Source: Brachybacterium faecium DSM 4810
Lineage (GTDB): Bacteria; Actinomycetota; Actinomycetes; Actinomycetales; Dermabacteraceae
DNA length: 64,000 nt
Direction of reading: 5' to 3'
Assembly (NCBI GenBank): GCA_000023405.1
Contig: CP001643.1
Location: 1,612,001-1,676,000, forward strand
The translations under genes and the position numbers were made by a program. Shown here in pieces: positions 36,415 to 46,035 of this stretch. Under the pieces are notes generated by a model that was given only the letters and a program-made list of their open reading frames with translations, was not told the origin of the DNA and made no database searches. Within the stretch, counting starts at the first letter, position 1, and each line of letters opens with the position of its first letter.

Positions 36415-37491
36415 TCAGCGGCCGGTCACGTGCAGCGGGGTGTGCGCCGGGTCGACCACCTCGGCCGCGAGCGGGGCGCCCGGAGCCGTGCCCTGCGGAC
36501 CCCAGGTGTCGGTGTCGAAGCGGTCGCGGTCGTGCCCCTCGAGCAGCGGCTCGAGGGCCGGGCCCAGCGGCACCACCTGCGTGGGGTTGATGTCCTCGTG
36601 CACGTAGTAGTAGTGGCGCTTGATCTGTGCGAAGTCGACGGTGTCCCCGAATCCAGGGGTCGTGAACAGGTCCTTGGTGTAGTTCCACAGGTTCGGCATG
36701 CTCGCCAGCGTCTGGCGGTTCGCCTTGAAGTGGCCGTGGTAGACGGGGTCGAAGCGGATCAGGGTGGGGAAGAGCCTCACATCGGCCTCCGTGATCGAGG
36801 GGCCCATGAGGTATCGGCTGCGGCCCAGGCGCTCCTCGAGCTCGTCGAGCGCCGCCCACAGGGCGCGGTACTCCTTCTCGTAGACCTCCTGCGATCCCGC
36901 GAAGCCCGTCTTGTAGACGCCGTTGTTCACGTGATGGAGCATCCACCGGTTCAGCGCGTCGATCTCCTCCCGCTGGGCCTCGGGGTACAGATCTGGTGCG
37001 CCCTCGCGGTGGTGCGCGGTCCACTCGGTGGCGAAGTCGAGGGTGATCTGCTGGAAGTCGTTGGTGACGACGGCGCGGCTGGACACGTCGACGACGGCCG
37101 GCACGGTGATGCCGCGCGGATAGTCGGGGAACCGGGCGAAGTAGGCCTGCTGGAGCCGCTCGTAGCCGAGCACGGGGTCGACTCCGCCCTCGTCGAGGTC
37201 GAAGGTCCAGGAGCGCTTGTCATGGGTGGGGCCGGGCATGCCCACGGACAGGGCGGTCTCGAGGCCGAGCAGGCGGCGGGAGATGAGGGTGCGGTTGGCC
37301 CAGGGGCACGCGCGTGCCGCGACGAGCCGGTAGCGGCCCGCCTCGACGGGCCAGCCGTCACGGCCGTCGCGGGTGATGCGGTCGTCGATGTAGTTCATGT
37401 CGCGGTCGAAGGACTCCCCGATCGCGACATAGGCGCCGCGGGTGGAGTGCTCCTCGGCGGGGGTGGTGGGGGTCGGGTCCTCGGCGGTCAT
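36415..37491 (-). CDS. Xi-class glutathione S-transferase-like (hydroquinone/thiol-conjugate reductase)
   Basis: A 358-residue protein of the glutathionyl-hydroquinone reductase (Xi, ECM4/YqjG) family, which removes a thiol adduct from hydroquinones. The N-terminal thioredoxin-fold has the catalytic cysteine in the Xi signature CPWANR (ARACPWANRTLI). The C-terminal helical domain contains NNGVYKTGFAGSQEVYE and LGRSRYLMGPSITEADVRLFPTLIRFDPVY, both typical. Actinobacteria generally use mycothiol instead of glutathione, so the true adduct is probably mycothiol; this is inference. AGGGA lies 7 nt before the ATG. It is divergent from sufR. Confidence 0.93.
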   Translation of the reverse strand: MTAEDPTPTTPAEEHSTRGAYVAIGESFDRDMNYIDDRITRDGRDGWPVEAGRYRLVAARACPWANRTLISRRLLGLETALSVGMPGPTHDKRSWTFDLDEGGVDPVLGYERLQQAYFARFPDYPRGITVPAVVDVSSRAVVTNDFQQITLDFATEWTAHHREGAPDLYPEAQREEIDALNRWMLHHVNNGVYKTGFAGSQEVYEKEYRALWAALDELEERLGRSRYLMGPSITEADVRLFPTLIRFDPVYHGHFKANRQTLASMPNLWNYTKDLFTTPGFGDTVDFAQIKRHYYYVHEDINPTQVVPLGPALEPLLEGHDRDRFDTDTWGPQGTAPGAPLAAEVVDPAHTPLHVTGR

Positions 37492-37761
37492 CTGGTGGTC
37501 CCTTCGGCTCGGTCGGCGCGGTGTGCACCGGGGCGGTCCGCGATGCGTCGGTCGGCGGCGCGATGCTCGGCGGTCCGGTGGTCTGCTTCCCACAGTAATT
37601 GAAAGTGATCATAAACGGAAGGGCGGCGCCATCCCTTGCGGTCGGAGCGGTGAATTCCCTGGTAAGGACACCCTTTGTGCTGCGCGGCACAGGCGTTCGG
37701 AGGTATTTGGCAAGCCTTCTGTTGTAAAATGGAAGACGTCGACCGATGGGAGGAGGTCACT

Positions 37762-38499
37762 GTGACTGCATCGGAGGCCGCACCGGGCGTCGCGCAGACC
37801 ACGCGCGACCGGCTGGTGCACGCCATCTCGACCCACGGCCCGATCACGGCACGGCAGCTCGCCGAGCGCTTCGACCTCACCAGCGCCGCGGTGCGACGTC
37901 ATCTCGCGGCCCTCGAGGCCGACGGCATCATCGCCGAGCACGACGTTCCCGTGACGCAGCGTGGGCGGGGCCGCCCCAGCAAATCGTTCGTGCTCTCACA
38001 GGCCGCGCACGAGGATCTGCCCGGCGGATACGACGAGTTCGCCGTGATGGCTGCGGACGAGCTCGCCCGGATCGGCGGCGAGGAGGCGATCACCGCTCTC
38101 GCGGAGCGCCGCATCGCCGACTGGGAGAGCACCATCGCCCAGCGGGTCGCGGAGCGGGAGCAGGCGGGGGAGACGGTCACCCCCGCGCGCAAGCTCGAGC
38201 TGCTCTCCGAGCTGCTCACCGAGAGGGGATACGCCACCACGGTGCGTCCCCTGCACGTGCCGCTGCCCGCCACGGGCACGCAGCCGGGCGCCGTCGGGCG
38301 TACGCTCGTCACGGCCCAGCTCTGCCACGGACACTGCCCGGTCCTCGACGTCGCCGCAGATCATCCCGAGCTGTGCGAAGCCGAGACCCGTGCCATCTCC
38401 CGCATCATCGGAGCGCCCGTCCAACGCCTCGCCACCCTGGCGCAGGGCGCCCATGTCTGCACGACACACATTCCGCTCACCGAGGGAAGGACACCATGA
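37762..38499 (+). CDS. sufR: SufR-type transcriptional regulator
   Basis: A 245-residue ArsR/DeoR-like regulator that in other bacteria uses an Fe-S cluster to control suf genes. The N-terminal winged helix reads [44 protein letters not shown]. Four cysteines near the C-terminus, in [22 protein letters not shown] and [10 protein letters not shown], are the probable cluster ligands. The GTG has AGGAGG 5 nt upstream; ATG 37729 is a possible longer start with a TAAAAT hexamer overlapping it. The 270-bp divergent region towards the Xi-transferase gene holds the promoters of both. ATGA overlap with sufB. Confidence 0.92.
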   Translation: MTASEAAPGVAQTTRDRLVHAISTHGPITARQLAERFDLTSAAVRRHLAALEADGIIAEHDVPVTQRGRGRPSKSFVLSQAAHEDLPGGYDEFAVMAADELARIGGEEAITALAERRIADWESTIAQRVAEREQAGETVTPARKLELLSELLTERGYATTVRPLHVPLPATGTQPGAVGRTLVTAQLCHGHCPVLDVAADHPELCEAETRAISRIIGAPVQRLATLAQGAHVCTTHIPLTEGRTP

Positions 38500-39923
38500 C
38501 GAGCGCACCAGAGAAGCTCACACAGGACGAGATCATCGACTCCATGGGCCAGTACGCCTATGGCTGGCACGACGAGGACTCCGCCGGGGCCAGCGCGCGC
38601 CGCGGTCTGTCCGAGGAGGTCGTGCGCGACATCTCGGCCCGCAAGGACGAGCCCGAGTGGATGCTCGAGCGCCGCCTCAAGGCGCTGAAGCTCTTCGACA
38701 AGAAGCCGTTGCCCACCTGGGGCCCGGATCTGTCCGGCATCGCCTTCGACCACATCAAGTACTTCGTCCGCTCCACGGAGAAGCAGGCCACCTCCTGGGA
38801 GGACCTGCCCGAGGACATCAAGGAGACCTACGACCGCCTCGGCATCCCCGAGGCGGAGAAGCAGCGTCTCGTCGCCGGCGTCGCCGCCCAGTACGAGTCC
38901 GAGGTCGTCTACCACCAGATCCGCGAGGACCTGGAGGAGCAGGGCGTCGTCTTCCTGGACACCGACACCGCGCTCAAGGAGCACCCGGAGCTGTTCAAGG
39001 AGTACTTCGGCACCGTCATCCCCTCGGGTGACAACAAGTTCTCCGCGCTGAACACGGCCGTGTGGTCCGGCGGCTCCTTCGTCTACGTCCCCAAGGGCGT
39101 GCACGTCGAGATCCCGCTGCAGGCCTACTTCCGGATCAACACCGAGAACATGGGCCAGTTCGAGCGCACGCTGATCATCGCGGACGAGGGCTCCTACGTG
39201 CACTACGTCGAGGGCTGCACCGCGCCGATCTACCAGTCCGACTCGCTGCACAGCGCGGTCGTCGAGATCATCGTGAAGAAGGACGCCCGCGTCCGCTACA
39301 CGACGATCCAGAACTGGTCGAACAACGTGTACAACCTGGTCACCAAGCGCACCACCGTCGAGCAGGGCGGCGTCATGGAGTGGGTCGACGGCAACATCGG
39401 CTCCAAGGTCACCATGAAGTACCCGGCCGTGTGGCTGATGGGCGAGCACGCCCGCGGCGAGACCCTCTCGGTCGCGTTCGCCGGCGAGGGCCAGAACCAG
39501 GACACCGGCTCGAAGATGGTGCACATGGCACCGCACACCTCGAGCTCGATCGTGTCCAAGTCGGTCTCGCGCAGCGGCGGCCGCAGCTCGTACCGCGGCC
39601 TGGTGCAGGTGATGCCGGGTGCCGAGCACTCGGCATCGACCGTGCTGTGCGACGCGCTGCTGGTGGACCAGATCTCCCGCACCGATACCTACCCCTACGT
39701 CGACGTGCGCGTCGACGACGTCCAGATGGGCCACGAGGCCACCGTCTCCAAGGTCTCCGAGGAGCAGCTCTTCTACCTGATGAGCCGCGGCATGGAGGAG
39801 ACCGAGGCGATGGCGATGATCGTGCGCGGGTTCATCGAGCCCATCGCCCGCGAGCTCCCGATGGAATACGCCCTGGAGCTGAACCGCCTGATCGAGCTGC
39901 AGATGGAAGGAGCAGTCGGCTGA
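38496..39923 (+). CDS. sufB: Fe-S cluster assembly protein SufB
   Basis: A 475-residue scaffold subunit of the SufBC2D complex, in which Fe-S clusters are built. It is typical in length and sequence: [20 protein letters not shown], then KYFGTV-like [34 protein letters not shown] (a functional cysteine) and [17 protein letters not shown] at the end. No intein interrupts it, unlike in M. tuberculosis. It starts inside the sufR stop and overlaps sufD by one base (TGATG). Confidence 0.97.
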   Translation: MTSAPEKLTQDEIIDSMGQYAYGWHDEDSAGASARRGLSEEVVRDISARKDEPEWMLERRLKALKLFDKKPLPTWGPDLSGIAFDHIKYFVRSTEKQATSWEDLPEDIKETYDRLGIPEAEKQRLVAGVAAQYESEVVYHQIREDLEEQGVVFLDTDTALKEHPELFKEYFGTVIPSGDNKFSALNTAVWSGGSFVYVPKGVHVEIPLQAYFRINTENMGQFERTLIIADEGSYVHYVEGCTAPIYQSDSLHSAVVEIIVKKDARVRYTTIQNWSNNVYNLVTKRTTVEQGGVMEWVDGNIGSKVTMKYPAVWLMGEHARGETLSVAFAGEGQNQDTGSKMVHMAPHTSSSIVSKSVSRSGGRSSYRGLVQVMPGAEHSASTVLCDALLVDQISRTDTYPYVDVRVDDVQMGHEATVSKVSEEQLFYLMSRGMEETEAMAMIVRGFIEPIARELPMEYALELNRLIELQMEGAVG

Positions 39924-41245
39924 TGACGAGCACTGATGTGAAGGGTGCCGAGAGCGCCGGGGACCCCACCGCCAACGAGGCCGTGGGCCATGCGGCGGGT
40001 GCCGCACCGGTCGCCGCAGGATCCGCCCTCGAGGACGTGGACACCACCGCCGCGCCCGAGCTGGAGGAGGAGAACCTGTCCCTGCCGGGACAGCCGGCTT
40101 CCGCCGCCCACGCCGCGCTGAACCGCGGCGCGCGGAAGCGCTCCTTCGAGGTCTCCGAGCACGAGGTCCCCAAGAGCGATGTCGAGGAGTGGCGCTTCAC
40201 CCCGCTGCGCCGCTTCACGGCCCTGTTCCAGGACGAGCCGACCGACGACCGCGCGGGCGATCCCGCCGTCGACTACCAGGTCGAGGTGCCCGAGGGCGCC
40301 GCCGAGCCGTCGACCCTCGCCCCCGGCCAGGCCCCCCGCGGCACCGTGCTGGTGCCCGAGGACCTCCCCACCGCGGTCGCCTCGGCGCGCACCGAGCAGG
40401 CTCTGCACCTGGTCGCCGCGAAGAACGTCGCGTATGACGCGCCGTTCCGCATCGAGATGACCGGCCGCGGCGCGGACCGTCGCGGCAACGCGCACATCGT
40501 CCTGGAGGCGCAGGAGTCCTCCTCGGCGACGTTCGTGCTGAACCACACCGGTGCCGCGCAGTACGCGCAGAACGTCGAGATGATCATCGGCGACAACGCC
40601 CAGATGACCGTCATCACGCTGCACGACTGGGACGACGACGCGGTGCACATCGCCACCCACCACGCCCGGGTCGGGCGCGACTCCCGCCTCAAGCACGTCG
40701 CGGTCACGCTCGGCGGCAGCGCGGTGCGGCTGAACTCGATCGGCGAGTACGCCGCCCCCGGCGGCGAGATCGAGAAGCTCGGCCTGTACTTCTCCGACGA
40801 GAACCAGTTCTTCGAGAACCGTCTGTTCGTGGACCACAGCGCCCCGAACTGCACCTCCAACGTCGCCTACAAGGGCGCGCTGCAGGGGAAGAACGCCCGT
40901 TCCGTGTGGGTCGGCGACGTGCTGATCCGCAAGGAGGCCGAGGGCACCAATACCTACGAGCTCAACCGCAACCTGGTGCTCACCGAGGGTGCGCGCGCCG
41001 ACTCGGTGCCGAACCTGGAGATCGAGACCGGCGAGATCGAGGGCGCGGGACACGCCGCTGCCACGGGTCGTTTCGACGACGAGCAGCTGTTCTACCTGCG
41101 CTCGCGCGGCATCCCCGAGATCGAGGCCCGTCGACTGGTGGTGCGCGGCTTCTTCGCCGAGATCATCCAGCAGATCGACGTCCCCGAGATCCGCGAGCGC
41201 CTCTCGGCCTCCATCGAGGACGAGCTCGCACGGAGCATGAACTGA
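39923..41245 (+). CDS. sufD: Fe-S cluster assembly protein SufD
   Basis: A 440-residue SufBC2D subunit. The first 60-70 residues are an acidic, Ala-rich extension not typical of SufD; the conserved part begins near KRSFEVSEHEVPKSDVEEWRFTPLRR. The C-terminus has SVWVGDVLIRKEAEGTNTYELNRNL and LRSRGIPEIEARRLVVRGFFAEII, characteristic of SufB/SufD proteins. AAGGAG (39907-39912) is well placed before the ATG. It touches the next start (TGATG). Confidence 0.95.
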   Translation: MTSTDVKGAESAGDPTANEAVGHAAGAAPVAAGSALEDVDTTAAPELEEENLSLPGQPASAAHAALNRGARKRSFEVSEHEVPKSDVEEWRFTPLRRFTALFQDEPTDDRAGDPAVDYQVEVPEGAAEPSTLAPGQAPRGTVLVPEDLPTAVASARTEQALHLVAAKNVAYDAPFRIEMTGRGADRRGNAHIVLEAQESSSATFVLNHTGAAQYAQNVEMIIGDNAQMTVITLHDWDDDAVHIATHHARVGRDSRLKHVAVTLGGSAVRLNSIGEYAAPGGEIEKLGLYFSDENQFFENRLFVDHSAPNCTSNVAYKGALQGKNARSVWVGDVLIRKEAEGTNTYELNRNLVLTEGARADSVPNLEIETGEIEGAGHAAATGRFDDEQLFYLRSRGIPEIEARRLVVRGFFAEIIQQIDVPEIRERLSASIEDELARSMN

Positions 41246-41583
41246 TGTCGGACGCCTTCGTCCCCGTCGCCGCCCTGGCCGACCTCGCCCCCGGAGAGGC
41301 GATCGGTATCGTCGCCGGTGGGGTCGAGATCGCCCTGGTGCGCGACGAGGACGGCGGCGTCCACGCCCTCGAGGACATCTGCTCGCACGAGGAGATCGCG
41401 CTGAGCGACGGCGACGTCGAGGGATGCACCCTCGAATGCTGGAAGCACGGCAGCCAGTTCGACCTGGTCACGGGTCGTCCCCTGCAGCTGCCGGCCGTCC
41501 TTCCCGTGCGGGTCTTCCCCGTGCGCATCGACGAGAGCAGCGGCGAGATCCTCGTGGATCCGACCGCCGCCCCCGCCACCTGA
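41245..41583 (+). CDS. Rieske-type [2Fe-2S] ferredoxin
   Basis: A 112-residue Rieske protein of the dioxygenase-ferredoxin class. The cluster ligands are in EDICSHEEIALSDG (C-x-H) and LECWKHGSQFDLVTG (C-x2-H). No membrane segment or Tat signal, so it is soluble. The gene is embedded between sufD and sufC, a common actinobacterial arrangement, and may supply electrons or carry clusters for the Suf machinery. Its exact role is not known. Confidence 0.93.
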   Translation: MSDAFVPVAALADLAPGEAIGIVAGGVEIALVRDEDGGVHALEDICSHEEIALSDGDVEGCTLECWKHGSQFDLVTGRPLQLPAVLPVRVFPVRIDESSGEILVDPTAAPAT

Positions 41584-41651
41584 TCATCGGGGCGCCGCCC
41601 CGGCGCCCCATCCCGACTTCCACCAGCACCACTGGTCAAGGAGAACCACTC

Positions 41652-42407
41652 ATGTCGATCCTGGAGATCAAGAACCTCCACGCCACCGTCGAGACCCCTG
41701 AGGGCACCAAGGAGATCCTCAAGGGGGTCGACCTCACCATCAAGGCGGGCGAGACCCACGCGATCATGGGCCCCAACGGCTCGGGCAAGTCCACCCTCGC
41801 CTACGCGGTCGCCGGTCACCCCAAGTACGAGATCACCTCCGGCGAGGTCACCCTCGACGGCGAGGACGTGCTCGAGATGAGCGTCGACGAGCGCGCCCGC
41901 GCCGGCCTGTTCCTGGCCATGCAGTACCCGGTCGAGGTCCCCGGCGTGACCGTGTCCAACTTCCTGCGCACCGCCAAGACCGCGATCGACGGCGAGGCCC
42001 CCTCGCTGCGCACCTGGGTCAAGGACGTCAAGGGCTCCATGGACGATCTCAAGATGGATCCCGTCTTCGCCGAGCGCAACGTCAACGAGGGCTTCTCCGG
42101 CGGCGAGAAGAAGCGCCACGAGATCCTCCAGATGCAGCTGCTCAAGCCCGGCATCGCGATCCTCGACGAGACCGACTCCGGTCTCGACGTGGACGCCCTG
42201 CGCGTGGTCTCCGAGGGCATCAACCGTGCCAAGGAGTCCACCGACGTCGGCATCATGCTGATCACCCACTACACCCGCATCCTGCAGTACGTGACGCCGG
42301 ACTACGTGCACGTCTTCGTGAACGGGCGGATCGCCGAGCAGGGCGGCCCGGAGCTGGCCGAGCGTCTCGAGGCCGAGGGCTACGACCGCTTCCTCGTCGG
42401 CGCCTGA
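41652..42407 (+). CDS. sufC: Fe-S cluster assembly ATPase SufC
   Basis: A 251-residue ABC-type ATPase of SufBC2D. Walker A is MGPNGSGKSTLAYAVAG, the signature is modified to FSGGEKKRHEILQM as in SufC proteins, and Walker B plus the SufC-specific sequence is IAILDETDSGLDVDAL. The switch histidine is in LITHYTRIL. AAGGAG precedes the ATG. A 34-bp imperfect hairpin follows, before sufT. Confidence 0.97.
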   Translation: MSILEIKNLHATVETPEGTKEILKGVDLTIKAGETHAIMGPNGSGKSTLAYAVAGHPKYEITSGEVTLDGEDVLEMSVDERARAGLFLAMQYPVEVPGVTVSNFLRTAKTAIDGEAPSLRTWVKDVKGSMDDLKMDPVFAERNVNEGFSGGEKKRHEILQMQLLKPGIAILDETDSGLDVDALRVVSEGINRAKESTDVGIMLITHYTRILQYVTPDYVHVFVNGRIAEQGGPELAERLEAEGYDRFLVGA

Positions 42408-42417
42408 CGCCACCGAT

Positions 42418-42451
42418 CGGTCCGGCCCGGGAGCGCTCCCGGACCGGACCG
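42418..42451 (+). terminator. Hairpin between sufC and sufT
   Basis: A 17-bp near-perfect inverted repeat with one mismatch and no real loop, starting 11 bp after sufC. It has no T-run, so it may be a partial terminator or an RNA-stability element within the operon. Confidence 0.55.
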
Positions 42452-42501
42452 GTTCCCACCCCCATCCGCGGGCGCTGCCCGCACCCCACCGGGAGGATGC
42501 C

Positions 42502-42834
42502 ATGACCGACCAGAAGACCCCCGACGCGACGGTGAGCTCCGACGACGTCATCGAGGCGATGAAGGACGTGATCGACCCCGAGCTCGGGATCAACGTCGTC
42601 GACCTCGGTCTCGTGTACGGCGTCACGATCGAGGACGGCAATGCCGTCGTCGACATGACCCTCACCTCCGCCGCGTGCCCGCTGACGGACGTGCTCGAGG
42701 AGCAGACGTTCGCGGCGCTCGACCCCATCACCGAGACGCACCGCATCAACTGGGTGTGGATGCCGCCGTGGGGCATGGAGAAGATCACCGAGGACGGCCG
42801 CGAGCAGCTGCGCGCGATCGGCTTCAACCTCTGA
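42502..42834 (+). CDS. sufT: SufT-like metal-sulfur cluster assembly factor (MIP18/DUF59)
   Basis: A 110-residue DUF59 protein; family members help mature Fe-S proteins. Visible are DVIEAMKDVIDPELGINVVDLGLVYGV, the conserved TSAACPLTDVLEEQ with the key cysteine, and VWMPPWGMEKITEDGREQLRAIGF at the C-terminus. It ends the suf gene group. In mycobacteria sufS and sufU lie between sufC and sufT; here they are absent from that position. GGGAGGA lies before the ATG. Confidence 0.92.
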   Translation: MTDQKTPDATVSSDDVIEAMKDVIDPELGINVVDLGLVYGVTIEDGNAVVDMTLTSAACPLTDVLEEQTFAALDPITETHRINWVWMPPWGMEKITEDGREQLRAIGFNL

Positions 42835-42904
42835 GCCGGACGACGACACGCTGAGCCGAGCGGCCGGGCACCGAGCTGATCGGTGCTGCGCGCTCTCGGA
42901 ACAT

Positions 42905-42938
42905 GACGGGGCCCCGGGCATCTGCCCGGGGCCCCGTC
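42905..42938. terminator. Bidirectional terminator between sufT and ald
   Basis: A perfect 16-bp inverted repeat separated by two bases between two convergent genes. Confidence 0.85.
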
Positions 42939-42950
42939 GCGTCCACCGGT

Positions 42951-44066
42951 TCAGCCGATGACTGTCTGGGCGTCGGTCACCTCGAGACCGTGGGCCTCCC
43001 CGGTGCCGGCGTGGGTGAGCGCACCGCCGTGGGTATGCAGGCCGTGCGCGAGCGCCGGATCGGCGCGCAGCGCCTCCTGCCAGCCGGCGTCCGCGATCTT
43101 CAGGATGTAGGGCAGCGTCGCGTTGTTCAGCGCCGCGGTCGCGGTGACCGGCACCGAACCGGGCATGTTCGCCACGCAGTAGTAGACGGCGTCATGGACG
43201 CGGAAGGTCGGGTCGTCGTGCGTGGTGGGACGCGAGTTCTCGAAGCAGCCGCCCTGATCGATCGCGACATCCACCAGCACCGAGCCGGGCTTCATGCTCG
43301 CCACCATTTCGTCGGTCACCAGCTTCGGCGCCCGCTTGCCGGGGATCAGCACGGAGCCGACCACCACATCGGCGCGGCGGATCTCCTCGGCGAGATCCAG
43401 CGCGGTCGAGTAGCGGGTGTGGATGCCGCCATGATGCATCGCCGCGATCTGGCCGAGCCGTGCGACGTCCAGATCCATCACGGTGACGTTCGCGTGCAGC
43501 CCGTGCGCCATCATCGCCGCCTGCTCACCCACCACGCCCCCGCCGATGACCAGCACGTTCGCCTCGGTGGTGCCGGGCACGCCCCCCATCAGCACGCCGC
43601 CGCCGCCGAGCGGGGCCATGAGGTGGTACGCGCCCACCTGCGCTGCGAGCCGGCCCGCGATCGAGCTCATCGGGGCCAGCAGCGGCAGGGAGCGGTTCGG
43701 CAGCTGCACGGTCTCGTAGGCGATCGCGGTGGTGCCGGAGGCGAGCAGCGCCTCGGTGAGCTCGCGGTCCGCCGCGAGGTGGAGATAGGTGACGAGGATC
43801 TGGCCCTCGCGCAGCCGGGCATGCTCCTCCGGGAGCGGCTCCTTGACCTTCACGATCATCTCGGCCTGCGCCCAGACCTCCTCGGCTGTGTCGAGGGTCC
43901 TCGCGCCCGCGGCCCGGTAGTCCTCATCGCTCACGCGCGAGCCGACGCCCGCGCCCGCCTCGACGAGCACCTCGTGCCCGTGGGCGACGAGCTCGTGCAC
44001 GCCGGGGGCGCCGAGCCCCACCCGGTTCTCGTTGTTCTTGACCTCGCGGGGTACCCCGATCCGCAT
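42951..44066 (-). CDS. ald: Alanine dehydrogenase
   Basis: A 371-residue NAD-dependent enzyme that interconverts L-alanine and pyruvate plus ammonia. Features: N-terminal [18 protein letters not shown] (substrate Arg), KVKEP, catalytic His in [14 protein letters not shown], the Rossmann loop [14 protein letters not shown], and [22 protein letters not shown] near the NAD site. It lies convergent with the suf operon. A TATGCT hexamer on the minus strand near 44121-44126 is a possible -10. Confidence 0.96.
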   Translation of the reverse strand: MRIGVPREVKNNENRVGLGAPGVHELVAHGHEVLVEAGAGVGSRVSDEDYRAAGARTLDTAEEVWAQAEMIVKVKEPLPEEHARLREGQILVTYLHLAADRELTEALLASGTTAIAYETVQLPNRSLPLLAPMSSIAGRLAAQVGAYHLMAPLGGGGVLMGGVPGTTEANVLVIGGGVVGEQAAMMAHGLHANVTVMDLDVARLGQIAAMHHGGIHTRYSTALDLAEEIRRADVVVGSVLIPGKRAPKLVTDEMVASMKPGSVLVDVAIDQGGCFENSRPTTHDDPTFRVHDAVYYCVANMPGSVPVTATAALNNATLPYILKIADAGWQEALRADPALAHGLHTHGGALTHAGTGEAHGLEVTDAQTVIG

Positions 44067-44267
44067 GTCGCGCCTCTCTGCAGTGACTCCCGGCCGCGAA
44101 GGCGGCCGCTGGCTGGGGCCAGCATATCACCAACTCGACCTCGCAGGGAGCCGCGGCGCGGAAGCGCTCGGCTCCCGGCCGCCGCCGGGACGGGCACGAG
44201 GGCCGGACGGGCTGTGGTGCGCGGCACCGTCGAGGGGTATTCGCAGGCCCCTGCGGTCCCGCGGCCC

Positions 44268-44273
44268 TAGACT
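44268..44273 (+). promoter_or_regulatory. Putative -10 (TAGACT) for the ABC-F gene
   Basis: TAGACT about 85 bp before the GTG start, giving a leader of roughly 80 nt. No clear -35. Confidence 0.45.
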
Positions 44274-44357
44274 CGATCCGGCCCTGCGCGGGTCCGATCC
44301 CGAGCGGTTCGGCCGGCGCGCGGCCCCCGCAGCCATCGTCCGGACAGGAGCCAGCCC

Positions 44358-45962
44358 GTGATCACCGTGCACGACCTCGCCATCCGAGTCGGCGCCCGGC
44401 TCCTCATGAGCGAGGTCTCCTTCCAGATCACCGCCGGCGACCGGGTGGGGCTCGTGGGCCGCAACGGTGCCGGCAAGACCACCCTGACCAAGGTGCTCTC
44501 GGGAACCCTCGAGCCCTCGGAGGGCAGCGTCGAGGTCGCCGGAGAGCTCGGCTACCTCCCGCAGGACACCCACAGCGGGGACGACACCGAGCCGGTCCTG
44601 ACCCGGATCCTCTCGGCCCGCGGGCTCGACACGATCCTGCGCAAGCTGCGCCGCGCCGAGGAGGAGATGGGCGACATGAGCCTCTCCGAGTCGCGGCGCG
44701 AGAAGGCGATGAACCGCTACCCCCGGATCGAGGCGGAGCTCGATGCCGCGGGCGGCTACGCGGCCGAGGCGGAGGCCAAGCGGATGGCCGCGAACCTGGG
44801 GCTGCCCAACCGGCTCCTCGAACAGGAGCTGGGCACCCTCTCCGGCGGTCAGCGACGCCGCGTGGAGCTCGCGCGGATCCTGTTCTCCCAGGCCTCGACG
44901 ATGATCCTCGACGAGCCGACGAACCACCTCGACCACGACTCGATCGTGTGGCTGCGCGAGTACCTGCTGAACTACCGCGGCGGTCTCATCGTCATCAGCC
45001 ACGACGTGGAGCTCGTCGAGCAGGTGGTCAACAAGGTGTTCTACCTCGATGCGAACCGCTCGGCGATCGACATCTACAACATGAGCTGGAAGCAGTACCT
45101 GCGCCAGCGCGAGGACGACGAGAAGCGCCGCAAGCGCGAGCGCAGCAACGCCGAGAAGAAGGCCGGCCAGCTCACCGCGCAGGCGGAGAAGATGCGTGCC
45201 AAGGCCACCAAGGCGGTCGCCGCGCAGAACATGCTCAAGCGGGCCGAGCGCATGCTCGACGGGGTCGAGGGGGAGCGGCAGAAGGATCGCGTCGCCTCCC
45301 TGCGGTTCCCCAAGCCCGCCTCGTGCGGGAAGACCCCGCTGATGGCGGAGGACCTCTCGAAGTCCTACGGGAGCCTCGAGATCTTCACCGGTGTGGACCT
45401 CGCGATCGACCGCGGCTCCCGCGTGGTGATCATCGGGCTGAACGGCGCGGGCAAGACCACCCTGCTGCGCATCCTCGCGGGCGTGGACGAGCCCGACACC
45501 GGCGGCCTGCTGCCCGGGCACGGCCTGCGCGTGGGCTACTACGCCCAGGAGCACGAGACCCTCGACCTGGACCGCACGGTGCTGGAGAACATGATGACCG
45601 CCGCCTACGAGCTGCCGGAGGTCGAGGCCCGCAAGATCCTCGGCTCCTTCCTGTTCACCGGCGACGACGTGCACAAGCCCGCCCGGGTGCTCTCCGGCGG
45701 GGAGAAGACCCGTCTCGCGCTCGCGGCGCTCGTGGTCTCCAGCGCGAACGTGCTGCTGCTGGACGAGCCGACGAACAACCTCGACCCCGCCAGCCGCGAG
45801 GAGATCCTCGGCGCGCTCGCGGCCTTCGAGGGCGCCGTCGTGCTCGTCTCCCACGATCCGGGGGCGGTCGCGGCGCTGAACCCCGAGCGCGTGCTGATGA
45901 TGCCCGACGCGGTCGAGGATCTCTGGAACGCGGAGTACCAGGAGCTCATCGAACTCGCCTGA
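44358..45962 (+). CDS. ABC-F family ATPase (ribosome-associated, EttA-like)
   Basis: A 534-residue protein with two ATPase domains and no membrane part. Domain 1: GRNGAGKTTLTKVL, LSGGQRRRVELARIL, MILDEPTNHLDHDS. A charged linker of about 70 residues follows (WKQYLRQREDDEKRRKRERSNAEKKAG). Domain 2: GLNGAGKTTLLRIL, LSGGEKTRLALAAL, LLLDEPTNNLD. This is the ABC-F layout; members bind the ribosomal E-site and control translation or antibiotic resistance. The specific member cannot be decided. AGGAG lies 7 nt before the GTG. Confidence 0.92.
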   Translation: MITVHDLAIRVGARLLMSEVSFQITAGDRVGLVGRNGAGKTTLTKVLSGTLEPSEGSVEVAGELGYLPQDTHSGDDTEPVLTRILSARGLDTILRKLRRAEEEMGDMSLSESRREKAMNRYPRIEAELDAAGGYAAEAEAKRMAANLGLPNRLLEQELGTLSGGQRRRVELARILFSQASTMILDEPTNHLDHDSIVWLREYLLNYRGGLIVISHDVELVEQVVNKVFYLDANRSAIDIYNMSWKQYLRQREDDEKRRKRERSNAEKKAGQLTAQAEKMRAKATKAVAAQNMLKRAERMLDGVEGERQKDRVASLRFPKPASCGKTPLMAEDLSKSYGSLEIFTGVDLAIDRGSRVVIIGLNGAGKTTLLRILAGVDEPDTGGLLPGHGLRVGYYAQEHETLDLDRTVLENMMTAAYELPEVEARKILGSFLFTGDDVHKPARVLSGGEKTRLALAALVVSSANVLLLDEPTNNLDPASREEILGALAAFEGAVVLVSHDPGAVAALNPERVLMMPDAVEDLWNAEYQELIELA

Positions 45963-46035
45963 GCGCCCACCGCGCTCTCAGCGTCCAGGCGCTGTAACGT
46001 GATCGACACCCGATCTCTGCAGTGGAAGGCTCCGC

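Noticed and set aside
37660..37692. SufR operator before sufR
   Set aside because: An ACAC-N4-TGTG pattern is present, but I could not match it to a known SufR site with confidence.
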